A DNA stretch of 64,000 nucleotides, from NCBI GenBank assembly GCA_001898405.1, contig MKTW01000010.1, forward strand, positions 294,405 to 358,404. Direction: 5' to 3'. This DNA is from Sphingobacteriales bacterium 44-61 (GTDB taxonomy: Bacteria; Bacteroidota; Bacteroidia; Chitinophagales; Chitinophagaceae). The number at the start of each line of letters is the position of its first letter. Positions within the stretch are counted from its first letter, which is position 1. The position numbers were made by a program, and so were the translations under genes. The notes under the pieces were generated by a model that worked only from the letters and a program-made list of their open reading frames with translations, searched no databases and was not told the DNA's origin. Shown here in pieces: positions 41,524-50,719 of the stretch.

Positions 41524-41547
41524 GAGAACGATACCGGAAACGTTCTC
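41524..41547. promoter_or_regulatory. LacI-type operator upstream of susC
   Basis: The core AACGATACCGGAAACGTT (41527-41544) differs from the perfect palindrome at 30947 at two positions, and the outer bases extend the symmetry to GAGAACG...CGTTCTC. It is in the divergent region, 112 nt before susC. Confidence 0.65.
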
Positions 41548-41658
41548 TTGTAGTTTTAGGCAGAAAGTGATGTACTACTGTTTCATGACTGTAAATTCGG
41601 GCTGCCTATTTAGGATGACGACCAAACTATTTAAGAAAATGAACTAAAGTATTCGCTT

Positions 41659-44600
41659 ATGAAAAAATTATGCTTGCCTTATTTTCTTGTTGCATGTATG
41701 CTGCTATGGATATCTGCTGCATATGCACAGGAAATTACCGTCACAGGGAAAGTGACTGACAAAGAGACCAGCCTCCCGCTGGAAGGCACCAGTGTTACGG
41801 TTAAGAACACGAACATTGGTGGTACAGTAGATGCCCAGGGCAACTACAGCATTAAGGTACCGCCTACGGGGACACTTATCTTTTCATTTCTTGGTTATGG
41901 CACACAGGAAATAGCAGTCAAGAACCGCTCGACTATCAACCTGCAGCTATCGAAAACCGATAAGGATATGGATGGGGTAGTGATAGTAGGTTACAAAGCT
42001 GTTCAACGTAAGGACGTGAACGGCGCTGTTTCTTCCATTGATGTAAAGGATCTGCAGGATGTGCCCGCTCCTTCGATCATTAACCTGCTCGCAGGCAAAG
42101 CGCCGGGCGTGCAGGCTGTTGTACGTACAGGTTTGCCTGGTGGCTCTGGCGGCGGACTTGTAGTGCGTGGTAATACCAGTCTTTCTGATGCCAGCGATGT
42201 GAACGGCCTCAGTAACCCGCTTTATATTGTGGACGGTGTTCCCATTTCACTCTCAGACCTGGCAGGGTTCGATGTAAGCCAGAACGATTTCTTCGCCACA
42301 CTCAATCCTGATGATATTGCATCGATCGATATCCTGAAAGATGCTGCCGCTACAGCCATCTATGGTTCCCGCGGAGCCAACGGTGTGGTGATCATTAAAA
42401 CCCGCCGCGGCCGTAACATGAAAACGCGGTTCAATTTCAGCTCTGTACTGGGTGTAAACTTCGAACCGGAAAAACTGAAAGTGTTCACCGGTGAAGCAGA
42501 GCGCCAGGAGAAACTCCGCTTATATAAGGAGAGCCTCAAAACATTGTTTGGTGATCAGGCCTGGGTTGATGTGCGCAACGGTATGGAAGTGGAAGGTTAT
42601 ATGCTGCCTGCCGTGCTGACTGATAAATTCAATCCCGCATTTAACAATGCTTATGATTATCAAAACCTGTTTTATCAAAAAGGCATCACCCGCCAGGTTG
42701 ACCTTAATATGGAAGGTGGCAATGAGAAGAATGCTTTCCGCGTAGGCCTTGGCTATTATGATGAGAAAGGCGTGCTGGTTGGTTTCGGTTTCAAACGTTT
42801 CACCGCCAATGCCAGCCTTACTTCAGATATTTCTTCCAAGATACATAACGATATTTCTGTACGGTTGACCTACCTGGACAGGAAAGGCGGACAAACGGAC
42901 AATCTCCGTTCATTCCCTACAAGCCCTACACAGCTGCCGTCGTCGCTGTATTATAAAACACCGGAAGAACTTGATCTCCTTTCGGGAAAATTGGGCGATA
43001 CCTACAACGCCAACAAGACCTATATGGCTACGTTGAACGAGAGCATGCGTATCAAGTTCACGAAAGAATTGACCCTGGATAACCAGGCAGCCATATCCAC
43101 GATTTTTGGAAAGAAAGACTATTTCGTTCCTTCCACCGCTTCTGCTAATTTCCTTTCTTATGCAGAATCATCTTCCAGCACTAATGTTACATTCAATGCA
43201 CACTCAATACTTAGTTATTTCAAAACTTTTGGTGAGCATGAAATTACAGCACTGGCAGGAACTGAGGTGAACATAGAACAGAATTCCATGAACAGGTTAT
43301 ATGGTGAAGGCGGCTCCAGCGATTACATTCGCGTGGTGCAGGGTTTCCCCAAAGAAAACGTATTTGGTGTGAGTGATATCGTGAAGTCGCACCTGCTTTC
43401 CTACCTGGCCAATGTCAGCTATGGATACAAGGACCGGTATAAAGTGGAAGGTGTTATACGCCGTGATGGTTCATCCCGTTTCGGTGAAAATAATAAATGG
43501 ACCACGTTCCCTTCTGTGAAAGGTAGCTGGACCTTCTCCCGCGAACCGTTCATGAGCAATTTGCAGAACGTGATCAACTATGGTAAGATCCGTGTTTCTT
43601 ATGGTTCTTCCGGTACTATCGATTCAGATCCGCTGCTGCAATACAACTCACTCATCAACATCACCAATATCGGTGCCGGTATCTATGATATTTATGGCAA
43701 CCGTATCGTGGTGAACACGTATGGTGGCGGTGGTGTTGTTATACCTGACTTCAACAAGATCGCGAACCGTTCATTGTCATGGAGCAAATCGACAGAGGTC
43801 AACTACGGCCTTGATCTCGAACTGTTCAAAAGCCGCATTTATATCAATGCCGATCTGTATAGCCGCTACTCATCAGGATTGGTATATGTATCAATGCTTT
43901 CTCCTGAGGTTGGTTACACTTCTATCCGCTCTAACCTGGTGGACATGACCAGCAATGGTTTTGAAGTGGGTATTACAGGTTATCTCTTCCCCCGCGACAA
44001 GGATTTTCAATGGGACATGACGCTGAACCTGGCGCGTAACCAAACGTCCATCGCTAAATTGGGCAATGGCGGACGCGACTACATCAATGGCAACTATGCC
44101 TTCGTGATGAATCAGCCTGCCTTCCAGTATTACACATATGAATACCTCGGGCCTTTGCAAAACGTGGATGATCTACCCGTCAATCCTGCTACAGGCGAAC
44201 CTATGAAATACCTTTGGGCAGATGCCGGTCTGGCGCTGAACCAACAGGGAAAAGTTTTCCCGGGTATGCCAGTATTCACTGATGTGAATGGCGACTACCT
44301 GATAGATGGCGCCGACTATGGATATGATAAGAAGATCATCCAGGGTAAATCACCGGAACCCAAGATACAGGGCGGCTTCCATACACACATCAAGTTCAAG
44401 AATTTCAACTTGCGCATACAAAGTTCATTTGCGTTCGGACATTATATTTTCAATACGTCCCTTCAGCAGATGTTGTCTCAGTACGACGATAATACACGCT
44501 TCTTCACCGATGCGTTGTATGATCTCTCCTCTTCTGTATCGTTTTGGGAAAAACCAGGCGATGCTGCTTATTATCCCATGCGCTATATCAGCTACAGCGA

Positions 44601-44880
44601 TGGAGGTAGTGCTCGTTCATTCCGCGAATCATCCATGTTCATTGAGAAAGGCGATTACTGGAGTTTGGACAACATAACGCTGTCCTACAACATTCCGGCA
44701 AAATTTGCTAAGAGGCTCGGCCTCCGTGGCATGAACGTCTACAGCACTATGCGCAACGTAGCAATGTGGAAGGCTTCGAATGTGCCTGACCCGAGGCTGA
44801 TCACGAAAACCGGGTATTATAACGGGCAGGGATACCCGATCAACCGCAGCCTGGCGCTGGGACTAAACATTCAATTCTAA
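41659..44880 (+). CDS. susC: SusC/RagA-family TonB-linked outer-membrane transporter
   Basis: 1073 residues. A signal peptide (LVACMLLWISAAYAQ) is followed by a carboxypeptidase-regulatory domain (VTGKVTDKETSLPLEGTSVT, about 29-105), the plug domain with MDGVVIVGYKAVQRKDVNGA and NPDDIASIDILKDAAATAIYG ... GANGVVIIKTRRG, and then the 22-strand barrel ending LALGLNIQF. It imports oligosaccharides captured by SusD using TonB energy. First gene of the susCD operon, with susD 12 nt after. Full length and undamaged. Confidence 0.95.
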   Translation: MKKLCLPYFLVACMLLWISAAYAQEITVTGKVTDKETSLPLEGTSVTVKNTNIGGTVDAQGNYSIKVPPTGTLIFSFLGYGTQEIAVKNRSTINLQLSKTDKDMDGVVIVGYKAVQRKDVNGAVSSIDVKDLQDVPAPSIINLLAGKAPGVQAVVRTGLPGGSGGGLVVRGNTSLSDASDVNGLSNPLYIVDGVPISLSDLAGFDVSQNDFFATLNPDDIASIDILKDAAATAIYGSRGANGVVIIKTRRGRNMKTRFNFSSVLGVNFEPEKLKVFTGEAERQEKLRLYKESLKTLFGDQAWVDVRNGMEVEGYMLPAVLTDKFNPAFNNAYDYQNLFYQKGITRQVDLNMEGGNEKNAFRVGLGYYDEKGVLVGFGFKRFTANASLTSDISSKIHNDISVRLTYLDRKGGQTDNLRSFPTSPTQLPSSLYYKTPEELDLLSGKLGDTYNANKTYMATLNESMRIKFTKELTLDNQAAISTIFGKKDYFVPSTASANFLSYAESSSSTNVTFNAHSILSYFKTFGEHEITALAGTEVNIEQNSMNRLYGEGGSSDYIRVVQGFPKENVFGVSDIVKSHLLSYLANVSYGYKDRYKVEGVIRRDGSSRFGENNKWTTFPSVKGSWTFSREPFMSNLQNVINYGKIRVSYGSSGTIDSDPLLQYNSLINITNIGAGIYDIYGNRIVVNTYGGGGVVIPDFNKIANRSLSWSKSTEVNYGLDLELFKSRIYINADLYSRYSSGLVYVSMLSPEVGYTSIRSNLVDMTSNGFEVGITGYLFPRDKDFQWDMTLNLARNQTSIAKLGNGGRDYINGNYAFVMNQPAFQYYTYEYLGPLQNVDDLPVNPATGEPMKYLWADAGLALNQQGKVFPGMPVFTDVNGDYLIDGADYGYDKKIIQGKSPEPKIQGGFHTHIKFKNFNLRIQSSFAFGHYIFNTSLQQMLSQYDDNTRFFTDALYDLSSSVSFWEKPGDAAYYPMRYISYSDGGSARSFRESSMFIEKGDYWSLDNITLSYNIPAKFAKRLGLRGMNVYSTMRNVAMWKASNVPDPRLITKTGYYNGQGYPINRSLALGLNIQF

Positions 44881-44892
44881 AACTGCAACCAA

Positions 44893-46494
44893 ATGAAAAA
44901 AATACTTTATGTACTGGCCGTTGTAACGTTGCTCGGCACAGGTTGTAAAAAAGATTTCCTGTCGCCGGATCAGATCGATCTGGTGTACAACGAGGTTTTC
45001 TGGAAAACGGAAAAAGATGCTGAAAAAGCGGTACTGGGAACCTATGCGCTTTATCGTGGCTTAATGGTGAACGCACAATTATATAACCGTGGTGATGTTA
45101 CCACCGGTTTACTGAACCGTGGTTGGAATGGCGGTTCAAGTGATGCGTTTTACAAACCCGGTGATTTTGCCAATGTGAGCTCGACCAACAAATCATGGGG
45201 CTCGATCGAAAGTTATGCCGACTGGAATGCATTTTATAAAGTGGTAGCGCAAACCAACCTGGTAATTGACAAGGTGGAGGCGATGCCGGAGAATGTGTTT
45301 AAAAACGGAAGCAAGAACAAACTGTTGGGTGAAGCTTATTTCCTGCGGGCACTCACTTACTATAATATCGCCAATTTCTGGGGCAATGCACCGCTGATAA
45401 CTGAGAGTATCGAAAGCAGCAGCCAGGTGATCTCTCCCGATAATATGCTGATCAATGTAGGACGCAGTAGTGACAAAGAAATTACTGCACAGGTACTGGC
45501 AGATGCCGGTAAAGCTGCAGAACTGCTTTCTTATGGCATACCCGGTAATGCCGAGTGGGGCATACGGGCCAACAAAGGAAGCGCACAGGCTTTACAGGGC
45601 TATGCCAACCTTTGGATGGCCTTCCTGAAGAAACGTGATGGCGAAGCACCTGCTGAAAATATTGCTGCAGCCGTTACTGCACTGGAAGGTGCAGTAACCA
45701 AAGGTAATTACTCACTGGCGCCATATACTAATGAAACAGCGATCCTGAATATGTATCGTGGGCAATCAAGCGAAGCAGTTTTTGAGCTGAACATCTCCCT
45801 TGATCAGAAAGAATCCTATCGTGCAGACCAGGGCGGTATCGAACAGATCACTGCCAAATTACCTCCGTTGGATGGCGACGTTACAAAAGACCGCGCCAAT
45901 TTTATCAACTGGGTGCCGTACAACAGGAAGGAATTTGTATACCCTGAATATCCCGAAGATAGAAGAGCTGACCTGTTCTGGGATGCCTGGAGCTCTATCT
46001 ATAACGAACCTTTTTCAGATGTGAGCGCGGTGGCCACTGATCGCAATAAGGTGACCTGGATGAAAAAATTTGCTTCATTCACTGTTGATCCTGCACGCCA
46101 ATGGAATGAATACAATGCCTATTTCGCAGAAGCTAATATCCCCATCTTCCGGTTTACTGACATCAAGCTGTTGCTGGCAGAAGCTTATGTGAAAAATAAC
46201 AATGCCCCCGCAGCGCTGCCTATCATTAACGAGATACGTGGCCGGGCTGGATTGCTTCCTTTCAGTGGCGCTGATGTGCTGGAAGAAGTATTGCGGCAAC
46301 GGACTGCCGAACTGATCGGTGAAGGAAAGATCTTCTTCGATTATGTACGCAATAATTACTGGCCTTTCAGTTCTGCGATGACACCTGACCGCTATGCACA
46401 GAAAGGATACTACTGGCCTGTAAGCGGCAACATCATTACCACCAATAAACTCGTTGGTCAAACACCTTACTGGAACGGGAAAACCATCTGGTAA
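44893..46494 (+). CDS. susD: SusD/RagB-family glycan-binding lipoprotein
   Basis: 533 residues with a lipobox (TLLGTGCKKDFLSPD). The SusD layout is clear: YNEVFWKTEKDAEKAVLGTY, the TPR-like helices LLGEAYFLRALTYYNIANFW, and the C-terminal KLLLAEAYVKNNNAPAALPI, then INEIRGRAGL and RTAELIGEGKIFFDYVRNNY. It sits on the outer surface as the lid of the SusC transporter and binds the incoming glycan. It follows susC by 12 nt. Confidence 0.95.
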   Translation: MKKILYVLAVVTLLGTGCKKDFLSPDQIDLVYNEVFWKTEKDAEKAVLGTYALYRGLMVNAQLYNRGDVTTGLLNRGWNGGSSDAFYKPGDFANVSSTNKSWGSIESYADWNAFYKVVAQTNLVIDKVEAMPENVFKNGSKNKLLGEAYFLRALTYYNIANFWGNAPLITESIESSSQVISPDNMLINVGRSSDKEITAQVLADAGKAAELLSYGIPGNAEWGIRANKGSAQALQGYANLWMAFLKKRDGEAPAENIAAAVTALEGAVTKGNYSLAPYTNETAILNMYRGQSSEAVFELNISLDQKESYRADQGGIEQITAKLPPLDGDVTKDRANFINWVPYNRKEFVYPEYPEDRRADLFWDAWSSIYNEPFSDVSAVATDRNKVTWMKKFASFTVDPARQWNEYNAYFAEANIPIFRFTDIKLLLAEAYVKNNNAPAALPIINEIRGRAGLLPFSGADVLEEVLRQRTAELIGEGKIFFDYVRNNYWPFSSAMTPDRYAQKGYYWPVSGNIITTNKLVGQTPYWNGKTIW

Positions 46495-46511
46495 ACAAAA
46501 AACTGTATAGT

Positions 46512-47288
46512 ATGACAAAAAAATCATTATCAATATATGGGCTTCTGCTGGTACTTGTTCTGAGCTCCTGCTCCAAGAACGGACATATTATAGGAGGCGA
46601 CAGGAACGAGACCAATGAAGTGAACATGAGCACGTTTGATTTTCTGAAATCATTCGATGTAACCACGTCAACCGCACGCCTCATCGAAAAGGCCGGTTTA
46701 AAGGACGAAGTGAATGGCAATGTAACACTGATCGCGCCCAGCAACTTTGCCGTGAACCGTTATTTGCGCCGTAAAAACAATCGCCTGTTGCGATTGGACC
46801 CTAATGCGAAAGAAATGACGCTTGAGGATATTCCCGTAGCTGACCTGGAACAATTGAAGATGTATATAGTAGATGGCAGCTTTCTCAGTACAGATCTGAC
46901 TCCGGAAGGAATTTTGCTTCCTACTCATCATGCAGGAGATTCCCTTCGCCTGAGCCTTGTTGAAGCTACTGCCGAACCAGGTGCTGCCTGGGACGGTGGG
47001 GGACAGCCGGGAGAGGGATATCAATATTCCAACTTCATGCAAAGCCGCCCCCAAAAAGTAACCGTGCATTTCAAGCGCGGTGCCAATTGGGAAATGAGCG
47101 GCGCTACACGTACGGCCATGGGAATGGACAATCCCGAGTGCGACCAGGTATATAAAATGTATATCTCCGATGTGAAGACCACTAATGGCGTTGTACATGT
47201 GATCTACAGCGGTGATTACAGCTATACCGATCACTACTACTATCACTCACTGTTCTTTTTCGGCACACGTGCAGACGATCTGCTGTAA
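46512..47288 (+). CDS. Fasciclin-domain lipoprotein of the PUL
   Basis: 258 residues with a lipobox (LVLVLSSCSKNGHII). A fasciclin/FAS1 fold is shown by MSTFDFLKSFDVTTSTARLI, then GNVTLIAPSNFAVNRYLRRK, then VADLEQLKMYIVDGSFLSTD and a late TNGVVHVIYSGDY in the place of the usual NGVVHVID. FAS1 proteins mediate surface binding. In Bacteroidota PULs such lipoproteins follow SusD and take part in the surface glycan complex. It is 17 nt after susD, clearly in the same operon. Confidence 0.85.
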   Translation: MTKKSLSIYGLLLVLVLSSCSKNGHIIGGDRNETNEVNMSTFDFLKSFDVTTSTARLIEKAGLKDEVNGNVTLIAPSNFAVNRYLRRKNNRLLRLDPNAKEMTLEDIPVADLEQLKMYIVDGSFLSTDLTPEGILLPTHHAGDSLRLSLVEATAEPGAAWDGGGQPGEGYQYSNFMQSRPQKVTVHFKRGANWEMSGATRTAMGMDNPECDQVYKMYISDVKTTNGVVHVIYSGDYSYTDHYYYHSLFFFGTRADDLL

Positions 47289-47318
47289 ACGATGTCATTC
47301 AAACTAAAAAAAGTCAAG

Positions 47319-48410
47319 ATGAAAAATATTCTGATAATTATCCTGGCACTTTCCGTTTTTACCAGTTGTTACAAGGTGTCGGATGAAAAGGGGTTTATAA
47401 GTGATAATATTTATCTCAAAGGTGCTGATACGATCATGGTCCCACTTGGTGGAAAAGGAAATACTGATGTAGCCTGGCTCGACGGCAGTTCCATGCCCGC
47501 CACTTTCTCTATCGAGAATGTGCGTGATGCAAGTGGCAATCGTTCCGAGCAGTTCTTTACGCAATACCCTTACAAAACCTGGAATAAACCCTATAACAAT
47601 AAAACAGATACCACACTTGCACTGATCAATGCCAAACTGACCGAACAACAGTTGCCGGCAGTAAGCATCAACCCTGTGAATGGTATGCTGCAATATTTAG
47701 AAACAACCAGTAACCTGAAGAATGCCGGCGATGTATATCACGTAGATGTAAAAGTGTCTAATTCCAAAGGTGAAAAGCTCGTGAAAGACTATGCTGTACT
47801 GAAACTGACATCCGAAAAGAAGCCTTACACTTTTTACCAGGCTGCTACTGCTATCTTGTTAGTGAACAACGGCGGCCAAACCACTTTCACGCTGTATGAT
47901 AATATACCTGAGGATGCATTGGACAGGCACCAGAACATCTACAGCCGCAATGGTAAGGAATTGGTGGATATATATAAGCAAAGCAATGAACCGGCTACAG
48001 GTATAAAAGTGATCATCAAATACCTGGATGCGGAAGGCAATGTATTCGAGTCGAAAGATTATGCTACATATGCTACCGGCACAGAAAGCTATTTTGACTA
48101 TTCGGTGAACAGGCAAAATACGGCCGAAGGTGCTGTAGTAGAATTTCCTGTTACACCTTTTCCTGCACGGCAAGACCTGCTGAGCTATCTGAAGGGCGGT
48201 ACCAAGGATTTTGCAACACTGGACACGGCCAGTTTACATACCGAAGTGTACGGACAAAATAAATGGCCATTCCTGAACCCATGGCCTGAGGATTCATGGG
48301 GCGCCAGCAGATGGTATATCCGTTTGCGCTCAAAAGTAGTATTTAATGAAAGCGGTACCTGGGTGATCGCTGCAAGATTCCCATACACGCATCTTGATGG
48401 AACTTTCTAA
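47319..48410 (+). CDS. PUL surface lipoprotein, DUF5007-like
   Basis: 363 residues from the ATG at 47319, preferred over 47292 because it opens the lipoprotein signal (MKNILIIILALSVFTSCYKV). The mature part is beta-rich with GFISDNIYLKGADTIMVPLG and a C-terminal SWGASRWYIRLRSKVVFNES. I recall this layout from DUF5007 proteins that follow fasciclin lipoproteins in susCD operons; the family name is tentative. It is probably a surface glycan-binding accessory in the place of SusE/F. Confidence 0.7.
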   Translation: MKNILIIILALSVFTSCYKVSDEKGFISDNIYLKGADTIMVPLGGKGNTDVAWLDGSSMPATFSIENVRDASGNRSEQFFTQYPYKTWNKPYNNKTDTTLALINAKLTEQQLPAVSINPVNGMLQYLETTSNLKNAGDVYHVDVKVSNSKGEKLVKDYAVLKLTSEKKPYTFYQAATAILLVNNGGQTTFTLYDNIPEDALDRHQNIYSRNGKELVDIYKQSNEPATGIKVIIKYLDAEGNVFESKDYATYATGTESYFDYSVNRQNTAEGAVVEFPVTPFPARQDLLSYLKGGTKDFATLDTASLHTEVYGQNKWPFLNPWPEDSWGASRWYIRLRSKVVFNESGTWVIAARFPYTHLDGTF

Positions 48411-48428
48411 AATCATATTTATTCAATC

Positions 48429-49499
48429 ATGAACAGACTGTTTTTTCGTTCCCTTGCTTCTCTTGCATTATTGATATTGATGACCGGCACAGCCTGTGCT
48501 CAAAAGGTATTGCCTACCGCAGACCCTATAACTGTGAAAGTGGCGGTGGTGATACAAGACCCGCGTATACTCTCAAAAGGTAATAAGCGCATGCACGAGG
48601 TTTTCAAAACGCCCGGTTATACTTTTCAATGGCATGACCCGTACAAGCTGATGAACGATTATCGAGATACGCTGAACGCTGTAAGTGGCGGCGCCATTCG
48701 CTACGAGATCGTAAAAGTATATGACGATTCTTTATTCTTTACGCATCTGAAAGATGAAAAGGAATTGCTGGGATTGAGCCGCATTGTTGAACTGCTGGAC
48801 GAGCCCAAATGGGAAACCCTTCGTGCTAAAGGCACATCCTTCGATTATAACCGTTTCATCGATCACTATGGTTTTTGCCAGATGCGCGATAAGGGTGAGA
48901 TAAACGAGGTATGGCTCTGGACATTCCCTTATGGTGGAACCTGGGAAAGCACTTTTGCAGGAGAGGGGGCATTCTGGCTCAACTCCAATCCTGTAGAAGG
49001 CACGTCCTGCAAAGACCTGCTTACGGTGATGGGATTGAACTACGAACGCGAAATGTCGCTGGCACTGGAAAGCTATGGCCACCGAATGGAATCGATCATG
49101 CGGAAAGTATATGGTCGATGGGATAATACAGCCAAAGACCGGAACAACTGGGAGAAATTCACCACCATCGATATGAAAATACCGGGGAAAGGACAGGTCG
49201 GTAATATCCATTTTCCACCCAATGGGATAAAGGATTATGACTGGATCAATAAAACGGTCGTGAATACTTATGCCGATACATGGAAGTTCTATCCCAATAT
49301 TAAGGAGTCAAATGGTCGTATGGTGGATTGCCAGGAATGGAAATGCACACATTTGGGATACATGACCTGGTGGATGCGGCATATTCCACATTTCAAAGGC
49401 CTTAATAAAGCAGATGGCCATCTCAACAACTGGTGGCACTATGTGGTAGACTATAACCAGGCGATGAAGCTGGAACAGCAATTGAGAAAGAAGAAGTGA
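48429..49499 (+). CDS. Secreted protein of unknown function in the susCD operon
   Basis: 356 residues with a signal peptide (SLALLILMTGTACAQK). Blocks such as VKVAVVIQDPRI, NEVWLWTFPYGGTWESTFAG, LESYGHRMESIMRKVYGRWD, then GNIHFPPNGIKDYDW and GHLNNWWHYVVDYNQ suggest a conserved globular enzyme-like domain with several His, Glu and Trp residues. The H-x-x-x-E pair in YGHRMESIM could bind metal. I do not know the family. It is the last gene of the operon (18 nt gap), so it probably works on the same glycan or on its protein carrier. Confidence 0.65.
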   Translation: MNRLFFRSLASLALLILMTGTACAQKVLPTADPITVKVAVVIQDPRILSKGNKRMHEVFKTPGYTFQWHDPYKLMNDYRDTLNAVSGGAIRYEIVKVYDDSLFFTHLKDEKELLGLSRIVELLDEPKWETLRAKGTSFDYNRFIDHYGFCQMRDKGEINEVWLWTFPYGGTWESTFAGEGAFWLNSNPVEGTSCKDLLTVMGLNYEREMSLALESYGHRMESIMRKVYGRWDNTAKDRNNWEKFTTIDMKIPGKGQVGNIHFPPNGIKDYDWINKTVVNTYADTWKFYPNIKESNGRMVDCQEWKCTHLGYMTWWMRHIPHFKGLNKADGHLNNWWHYVVDYNQAMKLEQQLRKKK

Positions 49500-49607
49500 A
49501 AAAGTATTAATAAAACCGAGATGACAAAAATTTCATTCGGCCAATATCAATAAAGATATACGAATGAAAACAAAATGATCCGGGTTTCCCGCAGGTTAAA
49601 ACGTTTA

Positions 49608-50624
49608 TTAACGCCCCTTGCTGGATTCCCGGATTATTAACTGAGTTCTTAGAGTTACGGTCTGGTAATCGCTACGCGGGATTTTGATTTCATCCACTAC
49701 CATGCGCATGGCCAGTTTGCCTACTTCATAACCCGGTTGCATAACCGTAGTGAGAGAAGGTTCGATCATATCGCTGACAGGATCATCGTTGAAACCGGCG
49801 ATCCGGATATCCTCCGGTATGTTGATGCCTTTCTTTTTCATGTGTTTGATAGCGGCAATGGCAGAAAGGTCGTTGATGAAAAAAATACCGTCGGGCAGGA
49901 GCTTTTGACGAAGGATCTTTTTGATGGCGTCGAGCGCATTTTCTTCAAAGGCTTCGCAATGGTAAATGAGGTTACTGTCGCGTTTCAACCCGTATTTGTC
50001 GAGCGCATCAAGATAACCGTTCATGCGGTTCACGGAAACAGAAGTGTTTACCGGTCCGGCAACATGAGCAATACGTTTGCAGCCTTTTTTGATCAGGTGT
50101 TCAACAGCCCGGAAAGCGCCTTCGTATTCGTCTACCACTACCTTGTTGCACGGAAAGTCCAACAAAGTGCGGTCGAACATCACGATGGGGATGTCCATCC
50201 GTTTTGCCTTTTCGAGCTCGGCGGAATTGCTGGTGTCTTTAGAAACCGATATCAGTAATCCGTCCACATGGCAGGCCAGCAGTTTTTTGATACACTTGAT
50301 CTCTTCCTCAGCACTTTCATTGCTCTGGCAAAACATCAGGTGATAGTCAAATTCACTGGCTACTTCGGTCATACCGCTGAGCGCCTGGGAGAAATAGTTG
50401 GAGTTTATGACAGGAACGACGACCCCAATGATCTTTGTTTTCCGTTTCACGAGGCCCTGCGCCATCACATTGGGCTCATAGCCGAGTTCTTTGGCCAGTT
50501 CCAGGACAGCGCGTTTGGTTTCCGCGTTAATGTCGGTTGTGTTGCGAAGTGCACGGGATACCGTGGAAACAGAGATGTTGAGTTTTTTGGCAAGATCCTT
50601 TATCGTGATGGCATGATACGGCAT
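49608..50624 (-). CDS. LacI family regulator of the PUL
   Basis: 338 residues from the ATG at 50624; a TTG at 50639 is less likely. HTH AITIKDLAKKLNISVSTVSR (about 4-23), hinge PNVMAQGLVKRKTKIIGVV, then the sugar-binding domain with DGIFFINDLSAIAAIKHMKK and IAGFNDDPVSDMIEPSLTTV. It is flanked by the susCD operon and a divergent GH127-like gene, so it is the natural regulator of the locus. The CCGG-centred palindromes at 30947 and 41527 are its likely targets. No such palindrome is seen in its own upstream region. Confidence 0.9.
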   Translation of the reverse strand: MPYHAITIKDLAKKLNISVSTVSRALRNTTDINAETKRAVLELAKELGYEPNVMAQGLVKRKTKIIGVVVPVINSNYFSQALSGMTEVASEFDYHLMFCQSNESAEEEIKCIKKLLACHVDGLLISVSKDTSNSAELEKAKRMDIPIVMFDRTLLDFPCNKVVVDEYEGAFRAVEHLIKKGCKRIAHVAGPVNTSVSVNRMNGYLDALDKYGLKRDSNLIYHCEAFEENALDAIKKILRQKLLPDGIFFINDLSAIAAIKHMKKKGINIPEDIRIAGFNDDPVSDMIEPSLTTVMQPGYEVGKLAMRMVVDEIKIPRSDYQTVTLRTQLIIRESSKGR

Positions 50625-50719
50625 CCTGCAATTTATCAAATGTTTTTAAATCAGGCTTTACCCTTAGAATCTTAACAAAAAATCTGTGATAAGTGGTAAA
50701 AGGCCTTCAACCCAATGAA